A DNA stretch of 5,540 nt from an uncultured Clostridia bacterium (GTDB lineage Bacteria; Bacillota; Clostridia; Saccharofermentanales; Saccharofermentanaceae): assembly GCA_946545505.1 (NCBI GenBank), contig CAMNNN010000106.1, forward strand, positions 1-5,540, given 5' to 3'. Of the stretch, positions 1-5,540 are shown piece after piece; the first letter of the stretch is position 1, and the number at the start of each line of letters is the position of its first letter. Both the position numbers and the translations under genes were made by a program. A model generated the notes under the pieces. It was not told where the DNA came from and ran no database searches. It worked only from the letters and a program-made list of their open reading frames with translations.

Positions 1-1
1 A

Positions 2-1999
2 ACCGATTTCTTCGTTGACGGTATCTGCTACCCGGGCAATATCGTGATAAACGATGTCGGTGACGGAGTTAAGAACTTCGTAATGTCGTGGAACAGTAAC
101 GGAGTGTCTGCCGGATCCCATGAGGTTCTGATCCTCTTAAGATCATCTGACGGAAGAGGTACTGTGCTTACCGGCGGCGAGATATTCGTTCCGGATACCA
201 TGACACTCGTAAACAATAATGTTCAGCCGGGTTCTATCGGTGAGAGCCATCAGGCTTCCTGGTATGTGCTGAATGCTGGAGACAGCAATGCATATATAAA
301 CTTCGTTAATCTCTCAGGCGATATCAAGGTGTCTATCTACGATGCTTATGGAACTCTGGTCGGATATAACGATATTCCGGGAACTGACTGTGAGATATTA
401 AGAGCCGCGAGACAGGATGTTATGACTATATCAGAAGACACAGGTCTTCCGGGTGTTACGAACACTTTCTATGTCAAGGTTGAACGAGGTGCTCTTAATG
501 AGGATCATACGGGAGCCGTCAGTTATACGATGATACAGAGCAGGGAGGCGGCTTATTATGACGGAAGTTATGTGGCTGTTATAGATGATGATTCCTCCAA
601 TCCCGATGTATCAATCACCGATATAACAGCAGCTTCGAATTATGACAGAGTTATCGATGTTCAGGATATGAACAACAATATCTCGACTGTTGATTACGAG
701 GATTTGAGCTTCATACCTCTTAACGGTGTTCTGGAGAATCTTGATCTTACATATACCGGAACGGGACTTGATGTAGGATTTGTTCCGAATTATGAAGGAA
801 AGCTCATGGACTATGGGTATATGTCTCCTGACCAGATAAGTGATGTAACTCTTAATGCGACCGCAAGAGAAGGAAACTTCGCTACCGTTACGGCCACTCT
901 GGAGACACCTACAAGAACTGAAGATATACCGCTCGGCGGAACATTCTCGTTTGACAGCGGTGAGAATGTCATCACGGTATCCGTTCATTCATTCGACGGA
1001 ATCACGAATAACTACCGCATTCATGTTCTGATCGGTGATGATTCAGGCACATTCTGTGAAGACACACTGTCACAGTTTCCGGTAAGCTACGGAAGCGGAC
1101 TGTGGCTGCTTCATTCCATGCATCCGAATTATGTGTTTACACCTTATATCACCGGCCTCGATTTCTATACGGTTCTTGATTATGAGGACAGCGGTTCAAG
1201 AAGTTTGGCAAATATCTATTCGAATCCTTCTTGGACAGATTCGTCGAGTCCCGAGTACGACGGCGGCGGCTGGCACGCTGCAACCAATGAGACCGTAAGA
1301 TACTTCCTCGATCCGAGGAATTATCTTGATCAGGTGCATATATTCTCGTTCGAGACTTTGTCATTCAACCCTGATGTTCAGTCAGTTGAAGGTGTCAGTA
1401 CGATGATATCGGGAAGCTTTATGGATACAGATGAAGCCGATTATGCATCGATGATCTATCAGGCCGGTCAGACTGCCGGTGTATCACCTTATCTGTTGTC
1501 GAGCAGAATCATTCAGGAAATGGGATATAACGGTCAGTCACTGCTTTGCTCGGGAACTCTGCCGGGATATGAAGGCTACTACAATTTCTATAATATCGGT
1601 TCCGTTCCGGATCCGTCCGTCGAGAACGGCGCTCTCATAAACGGTGCCAGATATGCCAGATGGGGATCGAATCCTGAACTTGAGACTATCGATGAGCATG
1701 ACGCCGCCTTACTCATACCGTGGGATAATCCGCAGGATGCCATAACCGGCGGAGCTATATGGATAGCACAGAGCTATATCGGAATTGATCAGGATACTCT
1801 GTACTTCCAGAAGTTTGATGTCATAAATAATAACGACGGCCTGTATAACCACCAGTATGCTCAGAACATATCAATGGCTTACACGGAAGGACAAAGATAT
1901 TTCAGAAGTTATGCATCGAGCGGAATGCTTGATCAGGCGTTCGAATTCCAGATCCCTGTCTATACGAGCATTCCCGATTCATACGGGCAGATGCCTTGA
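2..1999 (+). CDS. Secreted multidomain endo-beta-N-acetylglucosaminidase (GH73-type), 5'-truncated by the window edge
   Basis: The frame is open from the left edge, so the GTG at 44 is an internal codon and the true start and signal peptide lie upstream. Residues are counted from the codon at base 2 (665 in all). Residues 1-65 are a beta-rich stretch I cannot assign. Residues 67-182 resemble a PPC-type beta-sandwich (weak). Residues 243-342 look like a cadherin-like beta-sandwich, ending in the usual 'GENVITVSVHSFDG..NNYRIHV' pattern. Residues 352-665 are the clostridial glucosaminidase domain: 'LHSMHPNYVF' near 369, 'FLDPRN' at 435-440, 'SSRIIQEMG' with the probable catalytic Glu506, 'GYYNFYNIG' at 525-533 and 'QDTLYFQKF' at 597-605. 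Enzymes of this family cut the glycan strand of peptidoglycan outside the cell, in wall turnover and daughter-cell separation. The protein stops just after the catalytic domain. No dockerin, sortase signal or SH3 repeat is visible in this part. The catalytic assignment is strong; the N-terminal modules are tentative. Confidence 0.9.
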   Translation, partial: TDFFVDGICYPGNIVINDVGDGVKNFVMSWNSNGVSAGSHEVLILLRSSDGRGTVLTGGEIFVPDTMTLVNNNVQPGSIGESHQASWYVLNAGDSNAYINFVNLSGDIKVSIYDAYGTLVGYNDIPGTDCEILRAARQDVMTISEDTGLPGVTNTFYVKVERGALNEDHTGAVSYTMIQSREAAYYDGSYVAVIDDDSSNPDVSITDITAASNYDRVIDVQDMNNNISTVDYEDLSFIPLNGVLENLDLTYTGTGLDVGFVPNYEGKLMDYGYMSPDQISDVTLNATAREGNFATVTATLETPTRTEDIPLGGTFSFDSGENVITVSVHSFDGITNNYRIHVLIGDDSGTFCEDTLSQFPVSYGSGLWLLHSMHPNYVFTPYITGLDFYTVLDYEDSGSRSLANIYSNPSWTDSSSPEYDGGGWHAATNETVRYFLDPRNYLDQVHIFSFETLSFNPDVQSVEGVSTMISGSFMDTDEADYASMIYQAGQTAGVSPYLLSSRIIQEMGYNGQSLLCSGTLPGYEGYYNFYNIGSVPDPSVENGALINGARYARWGSNPELETIDEHDAALLIPWDNPQDAITGGAIWIAQSYIGIDQDTLYFQKFDVINNNDGLYNHQYAQNISMAYTEGQRYFRSYASSGMLDQAFEFQIPVYTSIPDSYGQMP

Positions 2000-2003
2000 G
2001 GTG
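1998..2003 (+). promoter_or_regulatory. Shine-Dalgarno GAGGTG that decides the start of the next gene
   Basis: GAGGTG matches six consecutive bases of the anti-Shine-Dalgarno complement. It lies seven bases before the GTG at 2011. It overlaps the TGA stop (1997-1999) of the glucosaminidase gene, an arrangement that favours translational coupling. The rival in-frame TTG at 1996 would lie on top of this site and has no comparable site of its own. Confidence 0.7.
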
Positions 2004-2010
2004 TTTTAAG

Positions 2011-3459
2011 GTGAGAAGAAGGGAGCACAGCGGATTACTGATTCACATCATGACTGCAGTTATTGCGGCTCTGGCGGTGTTGCCCTATGCTGTCGGCTTC
2101 GTCAATGCTGACGGATCGGTTGTCCTGTCGCTTACGACCCAGACGCAGACGATAAGTCCGGGCGATATCATCAACATCAACGTCGTATGTAATGAATTCG
2201 ATTCCATAACAGATTTCGGACCTGTATTGATCACTTATGATGAAGAACAGTTTGAGTTTGTATCTGTTACTCCTGCTGATGTGCTTTCCGGATATAATTT
2301 CACGATTGATTCTGAGGAAGCGGGAAATGTAACTGTCTCATCATCGTTCGTGGAAGTTGTTGATGAAGAGACAGGTAATACCATCGCTCCGTTTATTGCA
2401 GAAGTCGAGACTACACTGTTCCAGCTGTCATTAAGAGCGAGAGCCGAAGGTGACGGAGATACGACCATCAACATCGCTTCTACGGGAACTTTTAAGAAGG
2501 GAGACGGGACGATACTTTCATCCTATTCATCCGGTACGCTTGCAGTAAACATCGCACACGGTGTATCTACGGATGCCACGCTCTCTGCGCTGTCTATCGA
2601 AGGTGTTACTATGACGCCTGCATTCGATCCGCAGGTGTTCGAGTATTCTGCGACAGTCAGCCGTGACATTACGAGCGTTGTGGTTAATGCCGTTCCCAAT
2701 AATCTTCAGGCTACGATCTCGATCGATGGTGCGGATGAACTGTTATCGGGTGAGAATATAGTCTCTATTCATGTCCTTGCTCAGGACGGTATCAGGTGGA
2801 AGGATTACCGTATATTCGTAAACCGTCAGGAGAACTATATTCCTGAAGGTTCCGGATTCGTAGATACATACGGGGTTACATATACATTCATGACGTTCCC
2901 TACTAATCTGTCCATTCCCGAAGGCTTTACGCAGACTACCAGGACTATTAACGGTTACTCGGTACCGGTGTTTGCCAAAGACGGAGTGGTCAGCGTTCTT
3001 GTCTATGTGTATAACGGAACGGATAATCCGGCTTTGTATTTCTATAATCCGGTATCGGGTATCGCCACTGCGTATACTCCTGAGAATACGGTAGTATCCG
3101 TCGGCCGTGTGTTGACGGGAACGGAAGTCCCTTCCGGCGTTACGCTGCCCCGCGGATTTACACCCGGAACCCGTGTGATAGACGGCGTGGAGATGCAGGG
3201 ATTCGTTAACCGCGACGGCAACTTCATCTGCTATATGTGTGATGATACCGGATACAGCAGTTTCCATTACTATGATCCCGAGACAGGAAGATTCTATGAG
3301 TACAAGAGCGTGGAACAGACTGCTGAGCGGGTCTACAGGAATATGTTCTATCTGTTCATATTGATCAGTGTCCTTCAGTCGATATTTATTGTCATCATGA
3401 CATATGCGATCAGGAAGGTAGTTAATAACAGAACGAACCCCCGTCCGAAGAGAGTCTGA
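2011..3459 (+). CDS. Membrane-anchored surface protein with cohesin-like domain, cadherin-like beta-sandwich and two novel tandem repeats
   Basis: The GTG at 2011 is preferred because GAGGTG sits seven bases upstream (482 residues). A TTG at 1996 would add five residues. Residues 2-6 are basic (RRREH), residues 9-31 are hydrophobic, and a plausible signal-peptidase site 'VNA|DG' follows residue 33. Residues 36-184 read as a cohesin-like/carbohydrate-binding-type beta-sandwich ('SLTTQTQTISPGDIININV', 'LITYDEEQFEFVSV', 'GDTTINIAS'). Residues 187-273 are a cadherin-like beta-sandwich ('DATLSALSIEGV...FDPQVFEYSATV...SGENIVSIHVLAQDG'). Residues 299-355 and 376-431 are two related repeats I cannot assign. 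Residues 444-467 are a transmembrane helix, followed by a basic tail (RK, R, RPKR). The expected topology is a large extracellular part held by the C-terminal helix. It has no catalytic motif I recognise, so a binding, anchoring or sensing role is inferred. It lies between a wall hydrolase and a GtrA protein, two bases before the latter. Domain calls are by eye; the topology is the firmest part. Confidence 0.85.
   Translation: MRRREHSGLLIHIMTAVIAALAVLPYAVGFVNADGSVVLSLTTQTQTISPGDIININVVCNEFDSITDFGPVLITYDEEQFEFVSVTPADVLSGYNFTIDSEEAGNVTVSSSFVEVVDEETGNTIAPFIAEVETTLFQLSLRARAEGDGDTTINIASTGTFKKGDGTILSSYSSGTLAVNIAHGVSTDATLSALSIEGVTMTPAFDPQVFEYSATVSRDITSVVVNAVPNNLQATISIDGADELLSGENIVSIHVLAQDGIRWKDYRIFVNRQENYIPEGSGFVDTYGVTYTFMTFPTNLSIPEGFTQTTRTINGYSVPVFAKDGVVSVLVYVYNGTDNPALYFYNPVSGIATAYTPENTVVSVGRVLTGTEVPSGVTLPRGFTPGTRVIDGVEMQGFVNRDGNFICYMCDDTGYSSFHYYDPETGRFYEYKSVEQTAERVYRNMFYLFILISVLQSIFIVIMTYAIRKVVNNRTNPRPKRV
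2905..3303 (+). repeat. Two diverged tandem protein repeats (about 56 residues each) inside the cohesin-like surface protein
   Basis: Copy 1 is encoded by 2905-3075 and copy 2 by 3136-3303, separated by a 20-residue linker. Both share the order 'P.GFT..TR.I.G', then F, then 'DG' before a hydrophobic strand, then an aromatic 'Y(N/D)P..G' hairpin and a terminal Y. The matches are at protein level; the DNA has diverged, so this is an old duplication and not a recent repeat. The pattern suggests two small beta-rich modules between the cadherin-like domain and the membrane helix. Confidence 0.7.
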
Positions 3460-3461
3460 CG

Positions 3462-4031
3462 ATGACACCTAAAGAATTGTTCTTCGGAAGCGACAGCTTC
3501 ACGAATAAGCAGGAGAATCTGCGCCAGCTGGTTATGTATCCGTTCGCGGGTATCTTTACCGCACTGGCTAATTTCATATCATTCGTAATAGCGGATATGG
3601 TCCTGACGCATCCGATTGACGTTATGGCATTCGGTCATGCATTCGACATCAGTCTGATCATTAAGCAGCTGGTCTCCTGGGTAGTTACGATAGTTACGGC
3701 TCATTTTACAAACCGAATGTTTGTATTCAGATCTCACGGAAGTTATTTCCTCGAGTTAATGGGATTCGCAGCCGCGAGATTATTGTCTTTCTTCCTCATC
3801 GAGGTGTCGCTGTTCACGTTTATGGTTTACTGGGTGAATCTGCATCTGGGACTGCAGGAGAAAGACGTGTTGTTTTCCATTTTGGGATTCAATTGCACGT
3901 GCCTTTATATCATTAAGATCGTCAACAACTGCGTGCTCATACTCATGAATTTTATAATGAGTAAATGGTTGGTCTTTAAGGCCAGAGATAAGGACGGCAA
4001 GAACAGCGAGGTAATAATCGAAGATGACTGA
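3462..4031 (+). CDS. GtrA-family four-helix membrane protein
   Basis: 189 residues, slightly longer than the usual 120-160 for the family because of a 20-residue polar N-terminus and a charged C-tail ending 'EVIIEDD'. Four hydrophobic segments are visible at about residues 23-47, 62-82, 98-124 and 145-166. GtrA hallmarks are the 'YPFAGIFTALANFISF' first helix, 'HFTNRMFVF' after helix 2 and the echo 'NFIMSKWLVF' after helix 4. Studied GtrA proteins are linked to moving polyprenyl-phosphate sugars across the membrane or to assisting the glycosyltransferases that use them, in O-antigen glucosylation, arabinogalactan or teichoic acid modification. No partner glycosyltransferase is in the window, so the substrate is unknown. 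The ATG is two bases after the previous stop with only a weak GAGAG upstream, so translation is probably coupled to the previous gene. The gene overlaps folC by eight bases. The family call is confident; the specific function is not. Confidence 0.9.
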   Translation: MTPKELFFGSDSFTNKQENLRQLVMYPFAGIFTALANFISFVIADMVLTHPIDVMAFGHAFDISLIIKQLVSWVVTIVTAHFTNRMFVFRSHGSYFLELMGFAAARLLSFFLIEVSLFTFMVYWVNLHLGLQEKDVLFSILGFNCTCLYIIKIVNNCVLILMNFIMSKWLVFKARDKDGKNSEVIIEDD

Positions 4032-5406
4032 CAGTGTACCGGAGTTTATTAAGGATTCTGCAAAGTTCGGAATCAATTTGGGACTCGAGCGTATGATAGA
4101 ACTCGACAGGCTACTGGGAGATCCGCAGAAGGACCTTAAAGTCGTACATGTGGCGGGGACCAACGGTAAGGGGTCCGTTGTTACATTCTTAAGCAGCTGC
4201 CTTGCCGCGTCCGGACTGAAGGTCGGAGTTTACACATCTCCGTTCCTGGAGCGTTTCTCGGAAAGACTCAGGATAATCGACGGAGCTGAAGGCCTCGACA
4301 GGCTGGTCAGCGATGAGACTGAAGGTGAGATCGGTGAAGATGATCTCGCGAGATTGTCCGTACTGGTCAAGGAAGCATCCGATGATATGACAGCCAGGGG
4401 ATTCGAGCATCCTACGGAATTCGAACTCATGACTGCCTTAGGATACCTGTGGTTCAAGGAGAATAACACCGATGTTGTAGTCCTCGAGACGGGACTCGGC
4501 GGAAGACTCGATTCTACGAATGTGTTCGATAAGCCTCTGGCAACGGTCATTACATCGATAGGATTCGATCACCAGGACAGGCTCGGCGATACGATTGAAC
4601 AGATTACTTCGGAGAAGGCAGGTATATTTAAGGAAGGTGTGCCTGCGTTCGCTTCAGATCCTTCCTATATGCTGATCGATGAAGAATTTCAGCAGAAAAT
4701 CAGAAAAGCTCTTCTCGGGCATGCGGACAGCAGCAAGGTGTCTGATCTTATGTTCGTTCAGCCTTCAGACAGTCCTGTCAGGTTCCTTGAGGACGGCCAT
4801 ATGCAGTTTACGGCTTTTAACGAAGTATATGAGACAAAACTTCAGGGGGAGCATCAGGTTCTTAATGCTACCCTCGCATTAGCGGTGCTGAAGAACGTTT
4901 TCGGGCTGCATTACGAGGTTCTTTCTGAGGGTATAGCGAAAGCAAGGTGGAAGGGAAGAGCTGAGCTCCTGTATTCGGACCCTGCCGTAATCCTTGACGG
5001 AGGGCATAATGTTCAGTGTGCCGAGAGCCTCATGAAGACCATAAAGCAAATGTGTGCGGGAAGGTTCAGTGATCTTAAGTTCAGAGTCGTCATCGGTGTT
5101 ATGGCGGACAAGAACGTCGAGGGGATGATCCGGACATATAAGGAAGCCGGACTTGATCCCGAGGAAGTATATACTGTCAGAGTCAATAATCCGCGTTCAA
5201 TGGCTCCGGACGACCTTTTAAATATAATAAGAATAGTGTATAATAACTCGATTATGCCTGCGGCATATGAAGACGCCACTGAAGCGGTGGCCGAAGCGTG
5301 CCGTAAGACGAGGGAAGACGGCATCCCGTTACTGGTTACCGGATCCCTTTATCTCATAGGCGAAGTGAGGAAGGAATTATGCACGATTACAGACAGCTGG
5401 CGTTGA
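4024..5406 (+). CDS. folC: Bifunctional folylpolyglutamate synthase / dihydrofolate synthase
   Basis: This cytosolic Mur-ligase-family enzyme uses ATP to add glutamate to dihydropteroate and/or to reduced folates, which keeps folates in the cell and active. It has 460 residues, a little over the usual 420-440. Visible motifs are the P-loop 'AGTNGKGS' (44-51), 'YTSPFLERFSERLRI' (70-84), 'TEFELMTALGYLWF' (131-144), 'LETGLGGRLDSTN' (154-166), 'GFDHQDRLG' with metal-site His183, and 'SEKAGIFK' with Lys198, the position carbamylated in characterised enzymes. The C-terminal domain follows with 'GEHQVLNATLAL', 'DGGHN' (325-329), 'GVMADKN' (358-364) and 'VTGSLYLIGEVR' (438-449). All expected active-site residues are present, so it should be functional. 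Sequence alone does not tell whether it does one or both reactions. The ATG overlaps the GtrA gene by eight bases, with GAGGT at 4008-4012 as a ribosome site at an 11-base spacing. An acidic stretch around residues 87-103 is longer than usual. No other folate gene is nearby. Confidence 0.96.
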   Translation: MTDSVPEFIKDSAKFGINLGLERMIELDRLLGDPQKDLKVVHVAGTNGKGSVVTFLSSCLAASGLKVGVYTSPFLERFSERLRIIDGAEGLDRLVSDETEGEIGEDDLARLSVLVKEASDDMTARGFEHPTEFELMTALGYLWFKENNTDVVVLETGLGGRLDSTNVFDKPLATVITSIGFDHQDRLGDTIEQITSEKAGIFKEGVPAFASDPSYMLIDEEFQQKIRKALLGHADSSKVSDLMFVQPSDSPVRFLEDGHMQFTAFNEVYETKLQGEHQVLNATLALAVLKNVFGLHYEVLSEGIAKARWKGRAELLYSDPAVILDGGHNVQCAESLMKTIKQMCAGRFSDLKFRVVIGVMADKNVEGMIRTYKEAGLDPEEVYTVRVNNPRSMAPDDLLNIIRIVYNNSIMPAAYEDATEAVAEACRKTREDGIPLLVTGSLYLIGEVRKELCTITDSWR

Positions 5407-5540
5407 TGCTCAGGCCCATGGAGGAGAAAGATATGATCCTCTATGATATGAGTGCCGAAGATAAGACGTACGCCGTTAAACAATTCAATCGTGCCCTTCT
5501 CAATTGTCAGAAAGACGGAACAGACGTAGCACAGATCATT
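5379..5540 (+). CDS. Unrecognised protein, N-terminal 54 residues only (runs off the right edge)
   Basis: The frame opens at ATG 5379, overlapping folC by 28 bases, and stays open to the window end. GAGGAAGG just upstream (5367-5374) is a reasonable ribosome site. Three other in-frame ATGs compete: 5406 (TGATG overlap with the folC stop), 5418, and 5433, which has a strong GGAGGAG six bases upstream. The codons between 5406 and 5432 look like normal coding use, which favours a start at or before 5406. The visible residues are polar and probably helical ('EEKDMILYDMSAEDKTY', 'KQFNRALLN'). They show no signal peptide, membrane segment or motif I recognise. It is probably cytosolic and co-transcribed with folC. 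No function is proposed. Confidence 0.6.
   Translation, partial: MHDYRQLALMLRPMEEKDMILYDMSAEDKTYAVKQFNRALLNCQKDGTDVAQII
5420..5426 (+). promoter_or_regulatory. Strong Shine-Dalgarno-like GGAGGAG before an alternative start at 5433
   Basis: GGAGGAG is followed by a six-base spacer and an in-frame ATG at 5433. It is the best ribosome site in the window by eye. It may mark the true start of the last gene or a second internal start. It also encodes Met-Glu-Glu if the longer reading is right, so it could be coincidental coding sequence. Confidence 0.4.

Noticed and set aside
44..46. GTG at 44 as the glucosaminidase start
   Set aside because: The frame is open and protein-like back to base 2, no signal peptide follows the GTG, and there is no ribosome site before it.
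128..144. TGATC...GATCA short inverted repeat
   Set aside because: It is a five-base stem inside a coding region with no T-run or neighbouring site, as expected by chance.
611..988. Minus-strand open frame of 125 codons
   Set aside because: It is antisense to the glucosaminidase modules, with no recognisable protein and no fitting context.
1996..2010. TTG at 1996 as start of the cohesin-like gene
   Set aside because: It is possible, but the only good Shine-Dalgarno overlaps it and is correctly spaced for GTG 2011 instead.
2743..3468. Long minus-strand open frame (241 codons) opposite the cohesin-like gene
   Set aside because: Its translation shows no motif, domain or plausible composition, and it lies wholly opposite a well-supported gene. 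It is an antisense shadow of that gene's codon use.
4157..4176. GGACC...GGTCC inverted repeat
   Set aside because: The stem is only five pairs around a 10-base loop, within codons for the essential P-loop of FolC. It is best explained by coding constraint.
4679..4882. Plus-strand 67-codon open frame inside folC
   Set aside because: It is out of frame within a conserved gene and resembles no protein.
5407..5540. Terminator after folC
   Set aside because: No GC-rich hairpin with a T-tract is present, and an open frame already overlaps the folC stop.

Overview
The window is a compact, co-directional stretch of bacterial chromosome. Five protein-coding genes lie on the + strand and are almost end-to-end, with overlaps or gaps of 0 to 11 bases at the junctions whose starts are settled. 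There is no intergenic space over about 30 bases. I see no RNA gene, mobile element, CRISPR array or convincing terminator. The codon habits (many AGA/AGG arginines and ATA isoleucines, moderate GC), purine-rich Shine-Dalgarno sites and the protein families point to a Gram-positive anaerobe of the class Clostridia, probably a gut or rumen type. That placement is inference from style, not a database match.

Layout: (1) from the left edge to 1999 is the C-terminal 664 or so residues of a large secreted wall-lytic enzyme. It has beta-sandwich modules followed by a GH73-type endo-beta-N-acetylglucosaminidase domain with its catalytic glutamate. (2) 2011-3459 is a membrane-anchored surface protein with a signal peptide, a cohesin-like domain, a cadherin-like beta-sandwich, two tandem repeats of about 56 residues that I cannot assign, one C-terminal transmembrane helix and a basic tail. 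(3) 3462-4031 is a four-helix GtrA-family membrane protein. (4) 4024-5406 is folylpolyglutamate/dihydrofolate synthase (FolC). (5) From about 5379 to the right edge is the start of an unrecognised protein.

The spacing implies one polycistronic transcript whose promoter lies left of the window. The first three genes fit a cell-envelope theme: a secreted peptidoglycan hydrolase, a surface protein displaying binding-type folds, and a GtrA protein of the kind that serves lipid-linked sugar transfer. FolC is a cytosolic cofactor enzyme and seems functionally unrelated. The most interesting part is the second gene, whose cohesin-like plus cadherin-like plus novel-repeat architecture sits next to a wall hydrolase carrying its own cadherin-like module. 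This could be a surface anchoring or wall-remodelling set, but nothing in the sequence proves a physical partnership.
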